NCBI GenBank assembly: GCA_024232355.1
Contig: JAAEPW010000746.1
Location: 1-19,018, forward strand
Origin: Chloroflexota bacterium
GTDB taxonomy: Bacteria > Chloroflexota > Anaerolineae > B4-G1
Reading direction: 5' to 3'
DNA: 19,018 bases
The notes under the pieces were generated by a model. It was not told the DNA's origin. It did not search any database and saw only the letters and a list, made by a program, of their open reading frames with translations. Numbering within the stretch: position 1 is the first letter of the stretch; the number at the start of each line of letters is the position of its first letter. The translations under genes and the position numbers were made by a program. Shown here one piece after another: positions 1 to 7,220 of the stretch.

Positions 1-155
1 AAAACTCGTTCAACCCATTGATTGAATTTGTATTTACCTGTGTCTAGGCAATTATGCCCTACATCTGGATGTCAGTCCCAGCTGAATCCTATATGTGGTG
101 GCTTGCCGAATCTGATGCGTTTTGACTTACTGCGGTAGCCCTTCCTTTTTCCAAT

Positions 156-184
156 TTGCAATCTTTTCCCAAGCGCGGTATACT
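156..184 (+). promoter_or_regulatory. sigma70-type promoter for smc
   Basis: TTGCAA at 156-161 and TATACT at 179-184 are separated by 17 bases, close to the housekeeping consensus. The expected transcription start, about 7 bases past the -10, is near 190-192. That is downstream of the GTG at 187, so it favours the ATG at 202 as the smc start. The leader would then be only about 11 bases and contain GGAAAG (193-198). Nothing else recognisable was seen in bases 1-155. Confidence 0.6.
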
Positions 185-201
185 GCGTGCTTGGAAAGCT
201 T

Positions 202-3200
202 ATGCGCCTCAATCATCTGACACTTCAAGGTTACAAATCGTTTGCGACCAAAACCGAGTTCCTGTTCCCCACAGGCATCACGGCTATCGTCGGCCCCAAC
301 GGTTCGGGCAAGAGCAATGTTGCCGACGCCATCCGCTGGGTGCTGGGTGAACAGCGGATGCGCGCTATGCGGGGTAAATCAACCGCCGATATGATCTTTG
401 CTGGCGGGCGGCGTCGTGCCCGGGCGGGTATGGCCGAGGTCTCTTTGACTTTTGATAATGCTGATGGCTGGCTACCGATCGAATTCAGCGAGGTCACCAT
501 CACTCGCCGCGCGTATCGCTCCGGTGAGAACGAGTATTTGCTCAATGGATCGCGGGTTCGGCTGCGCGATATCACGGCATTGCTTGCGGAAAGCGGCCTC
601 AGCCAGCGCACCTATACCGTCATTGGGCAGGGTTTGGTGGACGCTGCGCTCTCCCTGCGTGCGCAGGAACGGCGCACGCTTTTTGAGGATGCCGCCGGTA
701 TCAGTCTCTATCGTTCTCAGCGTAGGGATGCTGTCCGTCGGCTGGACGAAACGCAGCGCAATCTGGAGCGTGTTTATGATATTGTGAGTGAGGTCACGCC
801 TCGTTTGCGCAGGCTTGCCCGAGATGCCGAACGAGTAGAAGATCACCGGCGGTTGAGCGCTCACTTGCAACGATTGCAACGGACCTGGTATGGTCATCAT
901 TGGGGGCAACAACAAAGCGCGTTGGAACGTGCCCTTGAGGTAGCTCAGGTGCTGGAGGCCAATCTGGAGGCCCGGCAGATTGAGGAGTCTGAATTGGGGC
1001 AGCGATTGGCTCAACTGCGTCAGCAAGAGGGCGATCTGCGCGCCAGGCTGGGAGGTTGGCATCGTGAGAACGCCAGCTTTCACGACGAGTTCAATGAGGT
1101 GCAGCGCGAGTTGGCCGTGGCGGAGGAGCGGGCGCGACTGCTCAATATCCGCCGTGAAGAGTTGTTGGCCGAACTTGGACCGCTGAATGACCAGCGAGAG
1201 GCGCAGGTTGAAAAAGTCGCGCAGGCCCGCACGCAAATCGAACGACTGGAACTAGATTTGGCTGAACGCAAGGAGCGACTAACGGTTTTAGAGCGAGAGT
1301 GGACCGTTGTGGAGGCGCAGGCTCAGGAGCCGGTCAAGCAACGCGTTCAGGCGGAGCAGGAATTACGCGTCCACCGCGGGCAGTTGGAGCAACTCAATCA
1401 GACACTCATGGAGACCCGTGAAAAAGTGTCTCGCCTGGAGAGCGAACAAGCCGTGGCGGAAGAACGGGCGCGGCAGTTGCAGGCCCGGCGCGAGGAAATC
1501 TTGGCCGAGCTTGGTCCCCTGGACAATCAGAAAAAAGTGCAGGACGAGCGAGTGAGCCAAGCCCACGGCGAGGTTGAAGAGTTAGAGCGCGGGTTGACAG
1601 CGCATAAACAGCGGCTGGTAGCGTTGGAGCACAAGTGGGAGGCCGCACGGCAGCAAGCCCAGAAACCCGATCCACAGCGTATTCAAGTGGAGCAAGAGTT
1701 ACAGGCTCACCGCGCTCGATTGAAACAGTTTGATCGGGAACTTGTGCAAGCTCGCGCGGAAGCAGCTCGCCTGACCGGGGAACAAGAGGCTCTGAATCGG
1801 TTGCAGGCTGCGGGGTCTGCCTATGATGCCGGTGTCCGGACGCTGCTTCAGGCCAATCTGGATGGTGTGCTCGGGCCGCTGGCGACGTTGATGCAGGTGC
1901 TTCCCAAGTGGGATGTTGCTATCGAGGCAGGGTTGGGCGCTGACCTTCAGGCTGTCGTGGTAGAACGAGCTACCGTTGTGGAGAATGTGCGCCAAATCCT
2001 CGAATCTGCCGGTGGGCGGCTGACTGTGCTGCCACTGGATGACCTGCGCCCCGTACCCCCGTTGCCTGACGGCGCGCTGAGTGGGGCCGAAGTCGTTGTC
2101 TGTGATGCCCATGTGCGACCAGCGGTCGAGGCGATGCTGGGATCCGTGGCCCTATGCGATGATGTACAAGCCGCCCGCACGTTGCTTCCCAATATGCCGC
2201 ACGGGGGACGATGTGTTACTGCCGCCGGTATGGTCTTGCGTGCTGACGGTGCGCTGTCTGTGGGGCGGGGTGGGGGAGACAAAGTCGGGTTGCTGGCGGA
2301 CGAGCGGGCCCGGCGGGAACTGCCTGTGCAGATAGACCAGATCCAAAACCGTTGCCGTGAGATCGAGCAGCAGCAGCGCGTGGAGAACGAACGGATTGCG
2401 GCATTGGAGACCCAATTAGCGGGCTTGGACCAGCAGGCTGCGGCAGCCAAAGAGGAGGCGGTGCGGGCTGAACGGAAGACGGTGGGGCAAGTCAGTACCG
2501 AGGTCGCGGTGGCTAAAGAAACGCTGCGCAATCAGCGGACGGTTCTGCACCGGGAGAAATCGCTGTTGGGCCAGCTTGTGGCGCAGATGAAGGCCTTGCG
2601 CCATCAGGCTGACGAATTGGAAAGTGAGCACTCGGCTACAGTGACTCGTATTCAAGAATTGAGTGTGGATTGGAATGATCCGGACAACTCTTCTCAGTTG
2701 TCTGTTCAGTTGGTGGGGCTGGGGGCAGAGACGGGGCAAGGATTCCGCGCACAATTGGAGAACGCTCGCCAACGCTGCCGCCAGATTGAGGAGCAGCAGC
2801 AAGCAAAAGCCAAACAGATAACGGCTCTGGAAGCCAAACTACAAGAGTTGACCCAGCAGATAGCGGTTGCGGGTGAAGAAGCAGCACGGATCGAACGTGA
2901 GACTGTGGGGCAGGCCCGCATCGAGGTCGCGGTAGTTGAAGAGTCTCTGCGCAGCCAACAGGCTACCCTCCAGCGAGAAACCACACTGTCAGAACGGCTT
3001 GGAGCGCAAATGACGGCCCGCCATCAGAGAGCGGAGGAACTGGAAGGCGAACAAAGTGAACTCGTCGCGCGAACCCAGGAATTGCGTGTCGAGACATCCA
3101 AATTGGAGGCACAGCAGCGTCAGGTGCGCGCACGTGTTCAGCCAGCTGAGGATGAACTGGTTTCTGTTCGCGAGGAGCAAGTAGCGTTGGAGCAGCAGGA

Positions 3201-4059
3201 GCGTCGAGCCCGCGACCGTGTGCGCGAAACAGAAGCCCGTCAGAACCGTGCTGAACTAGATGTTGCCCGCTGCCGGGACGAAATAAAATTGCTGGCCCGG
3301 CACATTGAGGAGGACTTGGGGTTGGTCGAATTGGAATTGTCGGACAGTGTTACGGTGCAATCGCCGTTGCCGCTGCGGCCATTGGTCTCCCAACTCCCCG
3401 TTGTTGAGGAGCTTCCCCCAGGGTTGGAGGAAGAGATTCAGCGTTTGAAGGCTCAACTTCGCCGGTTGGGGTCGATCAACCCCAATGCACTAGACGATTA
3501 CGCCGAGGTCGAAGAACGGCATCGTTTTCTCACCGAGCAATCGGCTGATCTGGAGATGGCCTCGGGGCAACTCCGCCAGGTGGTAGGCGAGTTGGACGAG
3601 TTGATGGCAGCAGCCTTTCGGGAGACCTTTGATGCGGTGGCAGAGAGGTTTGCCGAGACATTCCCCGTTTTGTTTGACGGCGGCAGTGCGCGATTGGAAT
3701 TGACCGAGCCTGACGATTTGTTGAATTCGGGCGTGGACATTGTCGCCCGACCTCCGGGCAAGCGTGCCCAACGACTGGCTCTGCTCTCTGGTGGGGAGCG
3801 GGCCTTGACTGCGGCAGCTCTTATTTTTGCCATCCTTCGTGTGAGTCCGGCTCCCTTTTGTGTGCTCGACGAGGTGGACGCGATGCTCGATGAGGCGAAC
3901 GTGGCCCGTTTTCGTACATTGTTGCAAGAGTTGGCAAAGCAGACCCAGTTTATCATTATCACACACACGCGCGGTACGGTTGAGGCCGCCGACACCATTT
4001 ATGGTATTTCGATGGGCGCGGATGCGGTTTCGCAGATGGTGTCGTTAGAGTTGGAATAG
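202..4059 (+). CDS. smc: chromosome segregation protein SMC
   Basis: Condensin-type ATPase that organises and helps segregate the chromosome, acting as a homodimer with ScpA/ScpB (not in this window). In the 1285-residue product, the N-terminal head carries Walker A GPNGSGKS (31-38). A long coil follows to about 535, then a globular hinge (about 536-690), a returning coil to about 1050, and a C-terminal head with signature LSGGERALTA (from 1195) and Walker B CVLDEVD (1220-1226). ATG 202 is chosen because the family begins M-x-L-x-x-L-x-L-x-G-[FY]-K-S-F; an in-frame GTG at 187 would add five residues but lies near or upstream of the predicted transcription start. The protein is about 100 residues longer than the usual ~1180-1190. 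Both arms contain internal duplications (separate entries). The stop is 16 bases before the next gene, suggesting co-transcription. Identity is very secure. Confidence 0.97.
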   Translation: MRLNHLTLQGYKSFATKTEFLFPTGITAIVGPNGSGKSNVADAIRWVLGEQRMRAMRGKSTADMIFAGGRRRARAGMAEVSLTFDNADGWLPIEFSEVTITRRAYRSGENEYLLNGSRVRLRDITALLAESGLSQRTYTVIGQGLVDAALSLRAQERRTLFEDAAGISLYRSQRRDAVRRLDETQRNLERVYDIVSEVTPRLRRLARDAERVEDHRRLSAHLQRLQRTWYGHHWGQQQSALERALEVAQVLEANLEARQIEESELGQRLAQLRQQEGDLRARLGGWHRENASFHDEFNEVQRELAVAEERARLLNIRREELLAELGPLNDQREAQVEKVAQARTQIERLELDLAERKERLTVLEREWTVVEAQAQEPVKQRVQAEQELRVHRGQLEQLNQTLMETREKVSRLESEQAVAEERARQLQARREEILAELGPLDNQKKVQDERVSQAHGEVEELERGLTAHKQRLVALEHKWEAARQQAQKPDPQRIQVEQELQAHRARLKQFDRELVQARAEAARLTGEQEALNRLQAAGSAYDAGVRTLLQANLDGVLGPLATLMQVLPKWDVAIEAGLGADLQAVVVERATVVENVRQILESAGGRLTVLPLDDLRPVPPLPDGALSGAEVVVCDAHVRPAVEAMLGSVALCDDVQAARTLLPNMPHGGRCVTAAGMVLRADGALSVGRGGGDKVGLLADERARRELPVQIDQIQNRCREIEQQQRVENERIAALETQLAGLDQQAAAAKEEAVRAERKTVGQVSTEVAVAKETLRNQRTVLHREKSLLGQLVAQMKALRHQADELESEHSATVTRIQELSVDWNDPDNSSQLSVQLVGLGAETGQGFRAQLENARQRCRQIEEQQQAKAKQITALEAKLQELTQQIAVAGEEAARIERETVGQARIEVAVVEESLRSQQATLQRETTLSERLGAQMTARHQRAEELEGEQSELVARTQELRVETSKLEAQQRQVRARVQPAEDELVSVREEQVALEQQERRARDRVRETEARQNRAELDVARCRDEIKLLARHIEEDLGLVELELSDSVTVQSPLPLRPLVSQLPVVEELPPGLEEEIQRLKAQLRRLGSINPNALDDYAEVEERHRFLTEQSADLEMASGQLRQVVGELDELMAAAFRETFDAVAERFAETFPVLFDGGSARLELTEPDDLLNSGVDIVARPPGKRAQRLALLSGGERALTAAALIFAILRVSPAPFCVLDEVDAMLDEANVARFRTLLQELAKQTQFIIITHTRGTVEAADTIYGISMGADAVSQMVSLELE
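1114..1785 (+). repeat. tandem duplication in the N-terminal SMC coil
   Basis: Two adjacent 336-base copies (1114-1449 and 1450-1785) encode residues 305-416 and 417-528. They align without gaps over 112 codons, and about half of the residues are identical by hand count. Both begin AVAEERAR, continue RREE-x-LAELGPL, and keep a proline break (AQEP / AQKP) at the same place. The period of 112 residues is exactly 16 heptads, so coil register is preserved. The second copy ends just before the hinge. Confidence 0.85.
2347..3012 (+). repeat. duplication in the C-terminal SMC coil
   Basis: Codons 2347-2589 and 2770-3012 encode two 81-residue stretches that align without gaps, with about 43 identities by hand count. 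Shared landmarks are RCR-x-IE, ALE-x-x-L, EEA-x-R-x-ER-x-TVGQ and EVAV. The offset is 423 bases (141 codons). The copies are joined by a segment rich in N, D, S and G (around residues 815-838) that does not look like coiled coil. The first copy begins shortly after the hinge, opposite the duplicated region of the other arm. Similarity extends more weakly beyond these limits. Confidence 0.8.
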
Positions 4060-4075
4060 GCAGTGGTAACGCAAT

Positions 4076-4885
4076 ATGAAGATTGGTTTTGTTCAGTTTG
4101 CGCCCGTTTTGGGCGATGTCGAGTCCACAATTCGCAAGATTGATCGGCTCATCAGTCACCATGCTGCGGCGGATGTTTGGGTCTTGCCCGAGTTGTGCAA
4201 TTCTGGCTATAATTTCAGCTCACGCGAGCAGGCCTGGGAGACATCCGAAGAGGTCTTGGACAGTATCTTTGTCCAATATCTGGAATCTGTATGTGCGCAG
4301 CGTAATTGCCATATTGTGTCTGGTTTTAATGAAAGGGATTGTGATAACCTATACAACTCGGCCGTGCTTGTTGGGCCTGATGGTTACGTTGGCAAATATC
4401 GCAAACTCCATCTATTTTTGAACGAAAAGGATTATTTTGAGCCTGGCGATGTCGGGTTGCCCGTTTTCGATATTGGGCCGTGCAAACTGGGCTTGTTGGT
4501 CTGTTTTGATTGGATATTTCCAGAAGCGTGGCGGGTATTGGCCCTAAAGGGCGCGGACGTGATTTGTCATCCTTCGAATCTTGTCTTGCCAGGATTTGCC
4601 CAACGGGCGGTTCCGATTCGTGCGCTCACGAATCGGGTGTACGTTGTGACCGCAAATAGAATTGGAGTAGAAAGAGACCTCACCTTTACAGGACTTTCGA
4701 CGATTGCGAATCCCAAGGGGGATGTGCTCGTCCAAGCCTCACAGGGGGAGGAAGAGGTTGGAATAGTGGATATTGACATCGGTCTTGCAAGGGACAAACG
4801 GATCACATCTAGAAATGATGTTTTCGCTGATAGAAGACCGAACGATTACTCATTTTTGCTAAAAGAGGGGCAGGGGGAGGTATAA
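4076..4885 (+). CDS. carbon-nitrogen hydrolase (nitrilase superfamily amidase)
   Basis: A 269-residue cytoplasmic enzyme of the nitrilase superfamily, which cleaves non-peptide C-N bonds in amides or related compounds. The Glu-Lys-Cys triad is visible: E39 in LPELCNSGY, K110 in YRKLHLF and C143 in LVCFDWIFPEA. Length fits a stand-alone domain of about 260-280 residues, and no glutaminase or synthetase fusion is present. The substrate cannot be told from sequence; omega-amidase, N-carbamoylputrescine-type and aliphatic amidase relatives are all possible. The start ATG follows the smc stop by 16 bases without a strong Shine-Dalgarno sequence. The 3' end contains the purine-rich ribosome binding site of the next gene. 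It probably lies in one transcript with smc and rsfS, with no obvious functional link to either. Confidence 0.9.
   Translation: MKIGFVQFAPVLGDVESTIRKIDRLISHHAAADVWVLPELCNSGYNFSSREQAWETSEEVLDSIFVQYLESVCAQRNCHIVSGFNERDCDNLYNSAVLVGPDGYVGKYRKLHLFLNEKDYFEPGDVGLPVFDIGPCKLGLLVCFDWIFPEAWRVLALKGADVICHPSNLVLPGFAQRAVPIRALTNRVYVVTANRIGVERDLTFTGLSTIANPKGDVLVQASQGEEEVGIVDIDIGLARDKRITSRNDVFADRRPNDYSFLLKEGQGEV
4873..4880 (+). promoter_or_regulatory. strong Shine-Dalgarno site before rsfS, pointing to a CTG start
   Basis: GGGGGAGG lies in the last codons of the hydrolase gene. It is 7 bases upstream of an in-frame CTG at 4888, the ideal distance, but 28 bases upstream of the TTG at 4909. No in-frame ATG or GTG lies between it and the conserved rsfS core. 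Confidence 0.55.
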
Positions 4886-4908
4886 CACTGAATTCGCTAG
4901 AACAGGAT

Positions 4909-5265
4909 TTGTCAGAATTGGGTTCGTTGGAATTGGCTCGTCACATTGTAGACGTCATCGTTGACCAAAAAGGCGAGGACGTGGTGTTGATTGATATTCA
5001 GGAAGTTTCTCTCCTGGCTGACTATTTTGTGATCGGTGGCGTCAATAGTACGCGGCAAGCCAAGGCGGTCATCGACCAGGTCAAGCTGGGTACAAAGCAA
5101 GAGTTTGATATCAGGCCGATCCACGTTGAAGGGGACGCTCATAGTGGCTGGGTGCTGATGGATTACGGCAGTGTGGTTGTTCACCTGTTCACGCCAGATA
5201 TGCGGGCTTACTATAACCTGGAAGGGTTGTGGCGAGAAGGTCGGGTCATCGTGCGGATGTTGTAA
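4909..5265 (+). CDS. rsfS: ribosome silencing factor RsfS (Iojap family)
   Basis: Binds ribosomal protein uL14 on the large subunit and blocks subunit joining, lowering translation when nutrients are short (known for the family). The 118-residue product has the hallmark blocks ADYFVIGG followed by S-T-R-Q, HVEG followed by GWVLMDYGSVVVHLF, and YYNLEGLW near the end. The given TTG start is the conservative choice; a CTG at 4888 would add seven residues and is better placed relative to the GGGGGAGG site. The usual neighbours nadD and obg are absent; instead it follows a nitrilase-type gene. It converges with the sirtuin gene, whose stop is only 7 bases away. Confidence 0.93.
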   Translation: MSELGSLELARHIVDVIVDQKGEDVVLIDIQEVSLLADYFVIGGVNSTRQAKAVIDQVKLGTKQEFDIRPIHVEGDAHSGWVLMDYGSVVVHLFTPDMRAYYNLEGLWREGRVIVRML

Positions 5266-5269
5266 GCAC

Positions 5270-5303
5270 AGCCTACTGATTGAGATTGTCAGATTGGTAG
5301 GCT
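5270..5303. terminator. possible bidirectional terminator between rsfS and the sirtuin gene
   Basis: AGCCTAC (5270-5276) pairs with GTAGGCT (5297-5303), and an inner CTGA/TCAG pair can extend the stem. A short TTT run follows on the plus strand. It lies at the convergent junction and overlaps the last sirtuin codons. The stem is short and the U-tract weak. Confidence 0.3.
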
Positions 5304-5998
5304 TTCCACCAGCTTGGCAGCACCTCGGCGGCTGGGCCTCGTAGCGTTTCATCTGCGTGTTCCGACAGAGGTGTCTCGGCGGGATTGACTTCGACCAATC
5401 GTGCTCCATTTCGCCTTGCTACTAACGGCAGCGAAGCTGCCGGATGCACAACTGCCGATGTCCCAACCACCAGTATCAAGCGGCAACGCCTCACCGTGAT
5501 CCACGCTGCTTGCAAGATCACTTCAGAGAGGGATTCCCCAAACCAAACGACGTCGGGTCGTAGCAATCCGTCACATTGAGCGCAGTGGGGCGGGACCTCA
5601 GATAGCGACACCTGGCGGTCGGTGATAATGTCTCCACAGTCCAGACAGCGAGTGCGCCAGATGTTTCCGTGAAGTTCTAGCATATTCTGGCTGCCGGCTA
5701 TCTGATGGAGGCCATCTACGTTCTGGGTGATAAGAGTAAAGTCGGGCAAGGCAGCTTCCATCTCGACCAGAGTCTCGTGGGCAGCGTTGGGCGCACACGT
5801 TCCGATCAACCCCCGTCGCCAATCGTACCACTCCCACACTAGCACCGGATCGCGACGAAAAGCCTCTAGAGTCGCCAGTTCTTGGGGGCGAAAGTTGCGC
5901 CACAGTCCACCCTTGCCACGGAAGGTAGGTACGCCGCTCTCAGCAGAGATACCGGCACCGGTAAGCACAACTACTGGTCCTTGAATGGGGTTATCCAT
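5273..5998 (-). CDS. cobB: NAD-dependent protein deacylase (sirtuin, CobB/SIRT5-like)
   Basis: Removes acyl groups from protein lysines using NAD+. From ATG 5998 the product has 241 residues: GAGIS (14-18) with downstream FR for NAD binding, TQNVDGLH, catalytic H110 in LELHG, a zinc site of four cysteines (C118, C121, C139, C142), GTSAVVHPA and VEVNP. Y58 and R61 (WYDWRR) match the Y-x-x-R acyl-binding motif of class III sirtuins, so desuccinylase/demalonylase activity is likely alongside deacetylation (inference). The ATG at 5998 is chosen because AGGGAGA sits 6-7 bases upstream; the longer frame from GTG 6028 has no such site and runs to the edge of a hairpin. No clear promoter was seen in the 80-base gap upstream, so it may depend on read-through from the SPFH gene. 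Confidence 0.94.
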   Translation of the reverse strand: MDNPIQGPVVVLTGAGISAESGVPTFRGKGGLWRNFRPQELATLEAFRRDPVLVWEWYDWRRGLIGTCAPNAAHETLVEMEAALPDFTLITQNVDGLHQIAGSQNMLELHGNIWRTRCLDCGDIITDRQVSLSEVPPHCAQCDGLLRPDVVWFGESLSEVILQAAWITVRRCRLILVVGTSAVVHPAASLPLVARRNGARLVEVNPAETPLSEHADETLRGPAAEVLPSWWKAYQSDNLNQ

Positions 5999-6030
5999 AG
6001 CAAGTCTCCCTGAGATACATCTTTGCACAA

Positions 6031-6057
6031 AGCAGGGGCGCTCACTGCGCCCCTGCT
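6031..6057 (-). terminator. GC-rich hairpin downstream of the SPFH gene
   Basis: AGCAGGGGCGC (6031-6041) and GCGCCCCTGCT (6047-6057) form a perfect 11-bp stem with a 5-base loop. On the minus strand it follows the SPFH stop by about 20 bases and is followed by TTTGTG, a poor U-tract. It may terminate inefficiently, or stabilise the SPFH mRNA while allowing some read-through into the sirtuin gene. Confidence 0.6.
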
Positions 6058-6078
6058 GTTGTTTTGTGCGTTTTGATT

Positions 6079-7152
6079 CTAGTTGTCCTCAGTGGACGGA
6101 GTAGGTGTGGGGGAGAGTAGGTTAGTCGCCTCTTCTTGTTGATCCTCGAAAGTCGGTAGAGGGATGAGCGGTGTGAGTCCTTCGCTAGGCAGGATGCCCC
6201 ATTGGACGCTTTCGAGGTTGCGAACGAATTCCCACTGGACAAGCCCGGGGAATTCTTCTAGTGCCTTGCCGCGTGCCTCAATGCTGTACGCCTCCGAGTC
6301 GGCCAAAAGGCGCTGGCGTATTGCATCTGCCTCGGAACGCACCTCGGTGCTGTATGCTTCGGCGTCGGCCAAGAGGCGCTGACGCTCCGCCTCTGCCGCG
6401 GCTTGGAGTTTGGTTCCTTCTGCTTGTGCTTCGGCCAGACGTATTTGCTCTTGTTTCTTGTATTCGGCCGCTTGAGCTTGGTATTCGGCGGTCTGAATGG
6501 CTTCCTCGGCGATCTGCTGCTGCTCGATAGCCCTGATATAATCCTCGTCAAAGTCTACCTTTCTGACAAGAAAATCATCGAGGATGACTCCATATTCTTC
6601 AAACTCTCCCGATAGTGCCTTTTCCACTTCGTCTTCGTAGGAAAAAATGCCCTCGCCACTATATAGGTCCTCGGCGGTGTGGCTTTGTGCCCACAATCGT
6701 GCTAGATTTCTGGAACGGGCTTTTATGACGTTCGCCACAACTTGATCCATGGCACCGATGTTTTGTACGATATCTACGGCTTTGTCTGGTGGTATAAGAA
6801 AGAGTACCGTATATTTGATGTTGATTTGTTGACCATCTATAGTCTGCGCGGTCACGGGATAGTCCCGATAGTTGGCGCTAGATGTCGTTGGATCGTCACT
6901 GGTCTCGTATGACTGGATAACAGTGGAAACAACATCAATTTGATCAATGAATGGAGTGCGCCAATTGAGACCTGGCGTAAAAACTTGGCCCGTCAGCCCT
7001 CCGAATCGTTTGATCAAAACTACGGTTCCGCGTTCGACCGGGGTATAAGCTAGCCCAACAACGATCAACGCGAGAAAGAGCACAGCTGCAATCATAATTA
7101 TGACGATTGGTATTCTCAACCGGTCCGCCCCGCTACTTCTGTTATACGACAT
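6079..7152 (-). CDS. SPFH/prohibitin-like membrane protein
   Basis: A 357-residue protein with one N-terminal membrane segment (about 13-36), an SPFH/Band 7 domain (about 36-205), a charged Ala/Glu/Gln-rich coiled coil (about 205-300) and a short proline/threonine-rich tail. Prohibitin-type proteins form large oligomers at the inner membrane that organise membrane areas or regulate proteases such as FtsH (known for the family; the partner here is unknown). The coil holds a 22-residue duplication, RQRLLADAEAYS followed by RQRLLADSEAYS. The start is firm: AGGAGG lies 7 bases before the ATG. No NfeD-like partner gene is adjacent. Stable hairpins lie 19 bases upstream of the start codon and about 20 bases after the stop. 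HflK/HflC-like assignment is possible but not demonstrated. Confidence 0.88.
   Translation of the reverse strand: MSYNRSSGADRLRIPIVIIMIAAVLFLALIVVGLAYTPVERGTVVLIKRFGGLTGQVFTPGLNWRTPFIDQIDVVSTVIQSYETSDDPTTSSANYRDYPVTAQTIDGQQINIKYTVLFLIPPDKAVDIVQNIGAMDQVVANVIKARSRNLARLWAQSHTAEDLYSGEGIFSYEDEVEKALSGEFEEYGVILDDFLVRKVDFDEDYIRAIEQQQIAEEAIQTAEYQAQAAEYKKQEQIRLAEAQAEGTKLQAAAEAERQRLLADAEAYSTEVRSEADAIRQRLLADSEAYSIEARGKALEEFPGLVQWEFVRNLESVQWGILPSEGLTPLIPLPTFEDQQEEATNLLSPTPTPSTEDN
6283..6414 (-). repeat. 22-codon tandem repeat in the SPFH coil
   Basis: Two 66-base units (6283-6348 and 6349-6414) share most bases in their first 36 positions. They encode the repeated core RQRLLAD-x-EAYS-x-E. Twenty-two residues is about two turns of an 11-residue (hendecad) pattern, which extends the helix without breaking it. 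Confidence 0.6.
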
Positions 7153-7171
7153 TTTTGTACCTCCTAGAATA

Positions 7172-7199
7172 ATCGGGAGCAGGTGCGCCTGCTCCCGAT
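7172..7199 (-). terminator. strong hairpin between ndk and the SPFH gene
   Basis: ATCGGGAGCAGG (7172-7183) and CCTGCTCCCGAT (7188-7199) form a perfect 12-bp stem with a 4-base loop, 21 bases after the ndk stop on the minus strand. It is followed by TATTCT rather than a clean U-run. The SPFH Shine-Dalgarno AGGAGG begins 5 bases after the stem. It may be a weak terminator, or a leader hairpin affecting SPFH expression. Confidence 0.6.
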
Positions 7200-7220
7200 A
7201 AAGGTCAGGTTCAGGTGATG

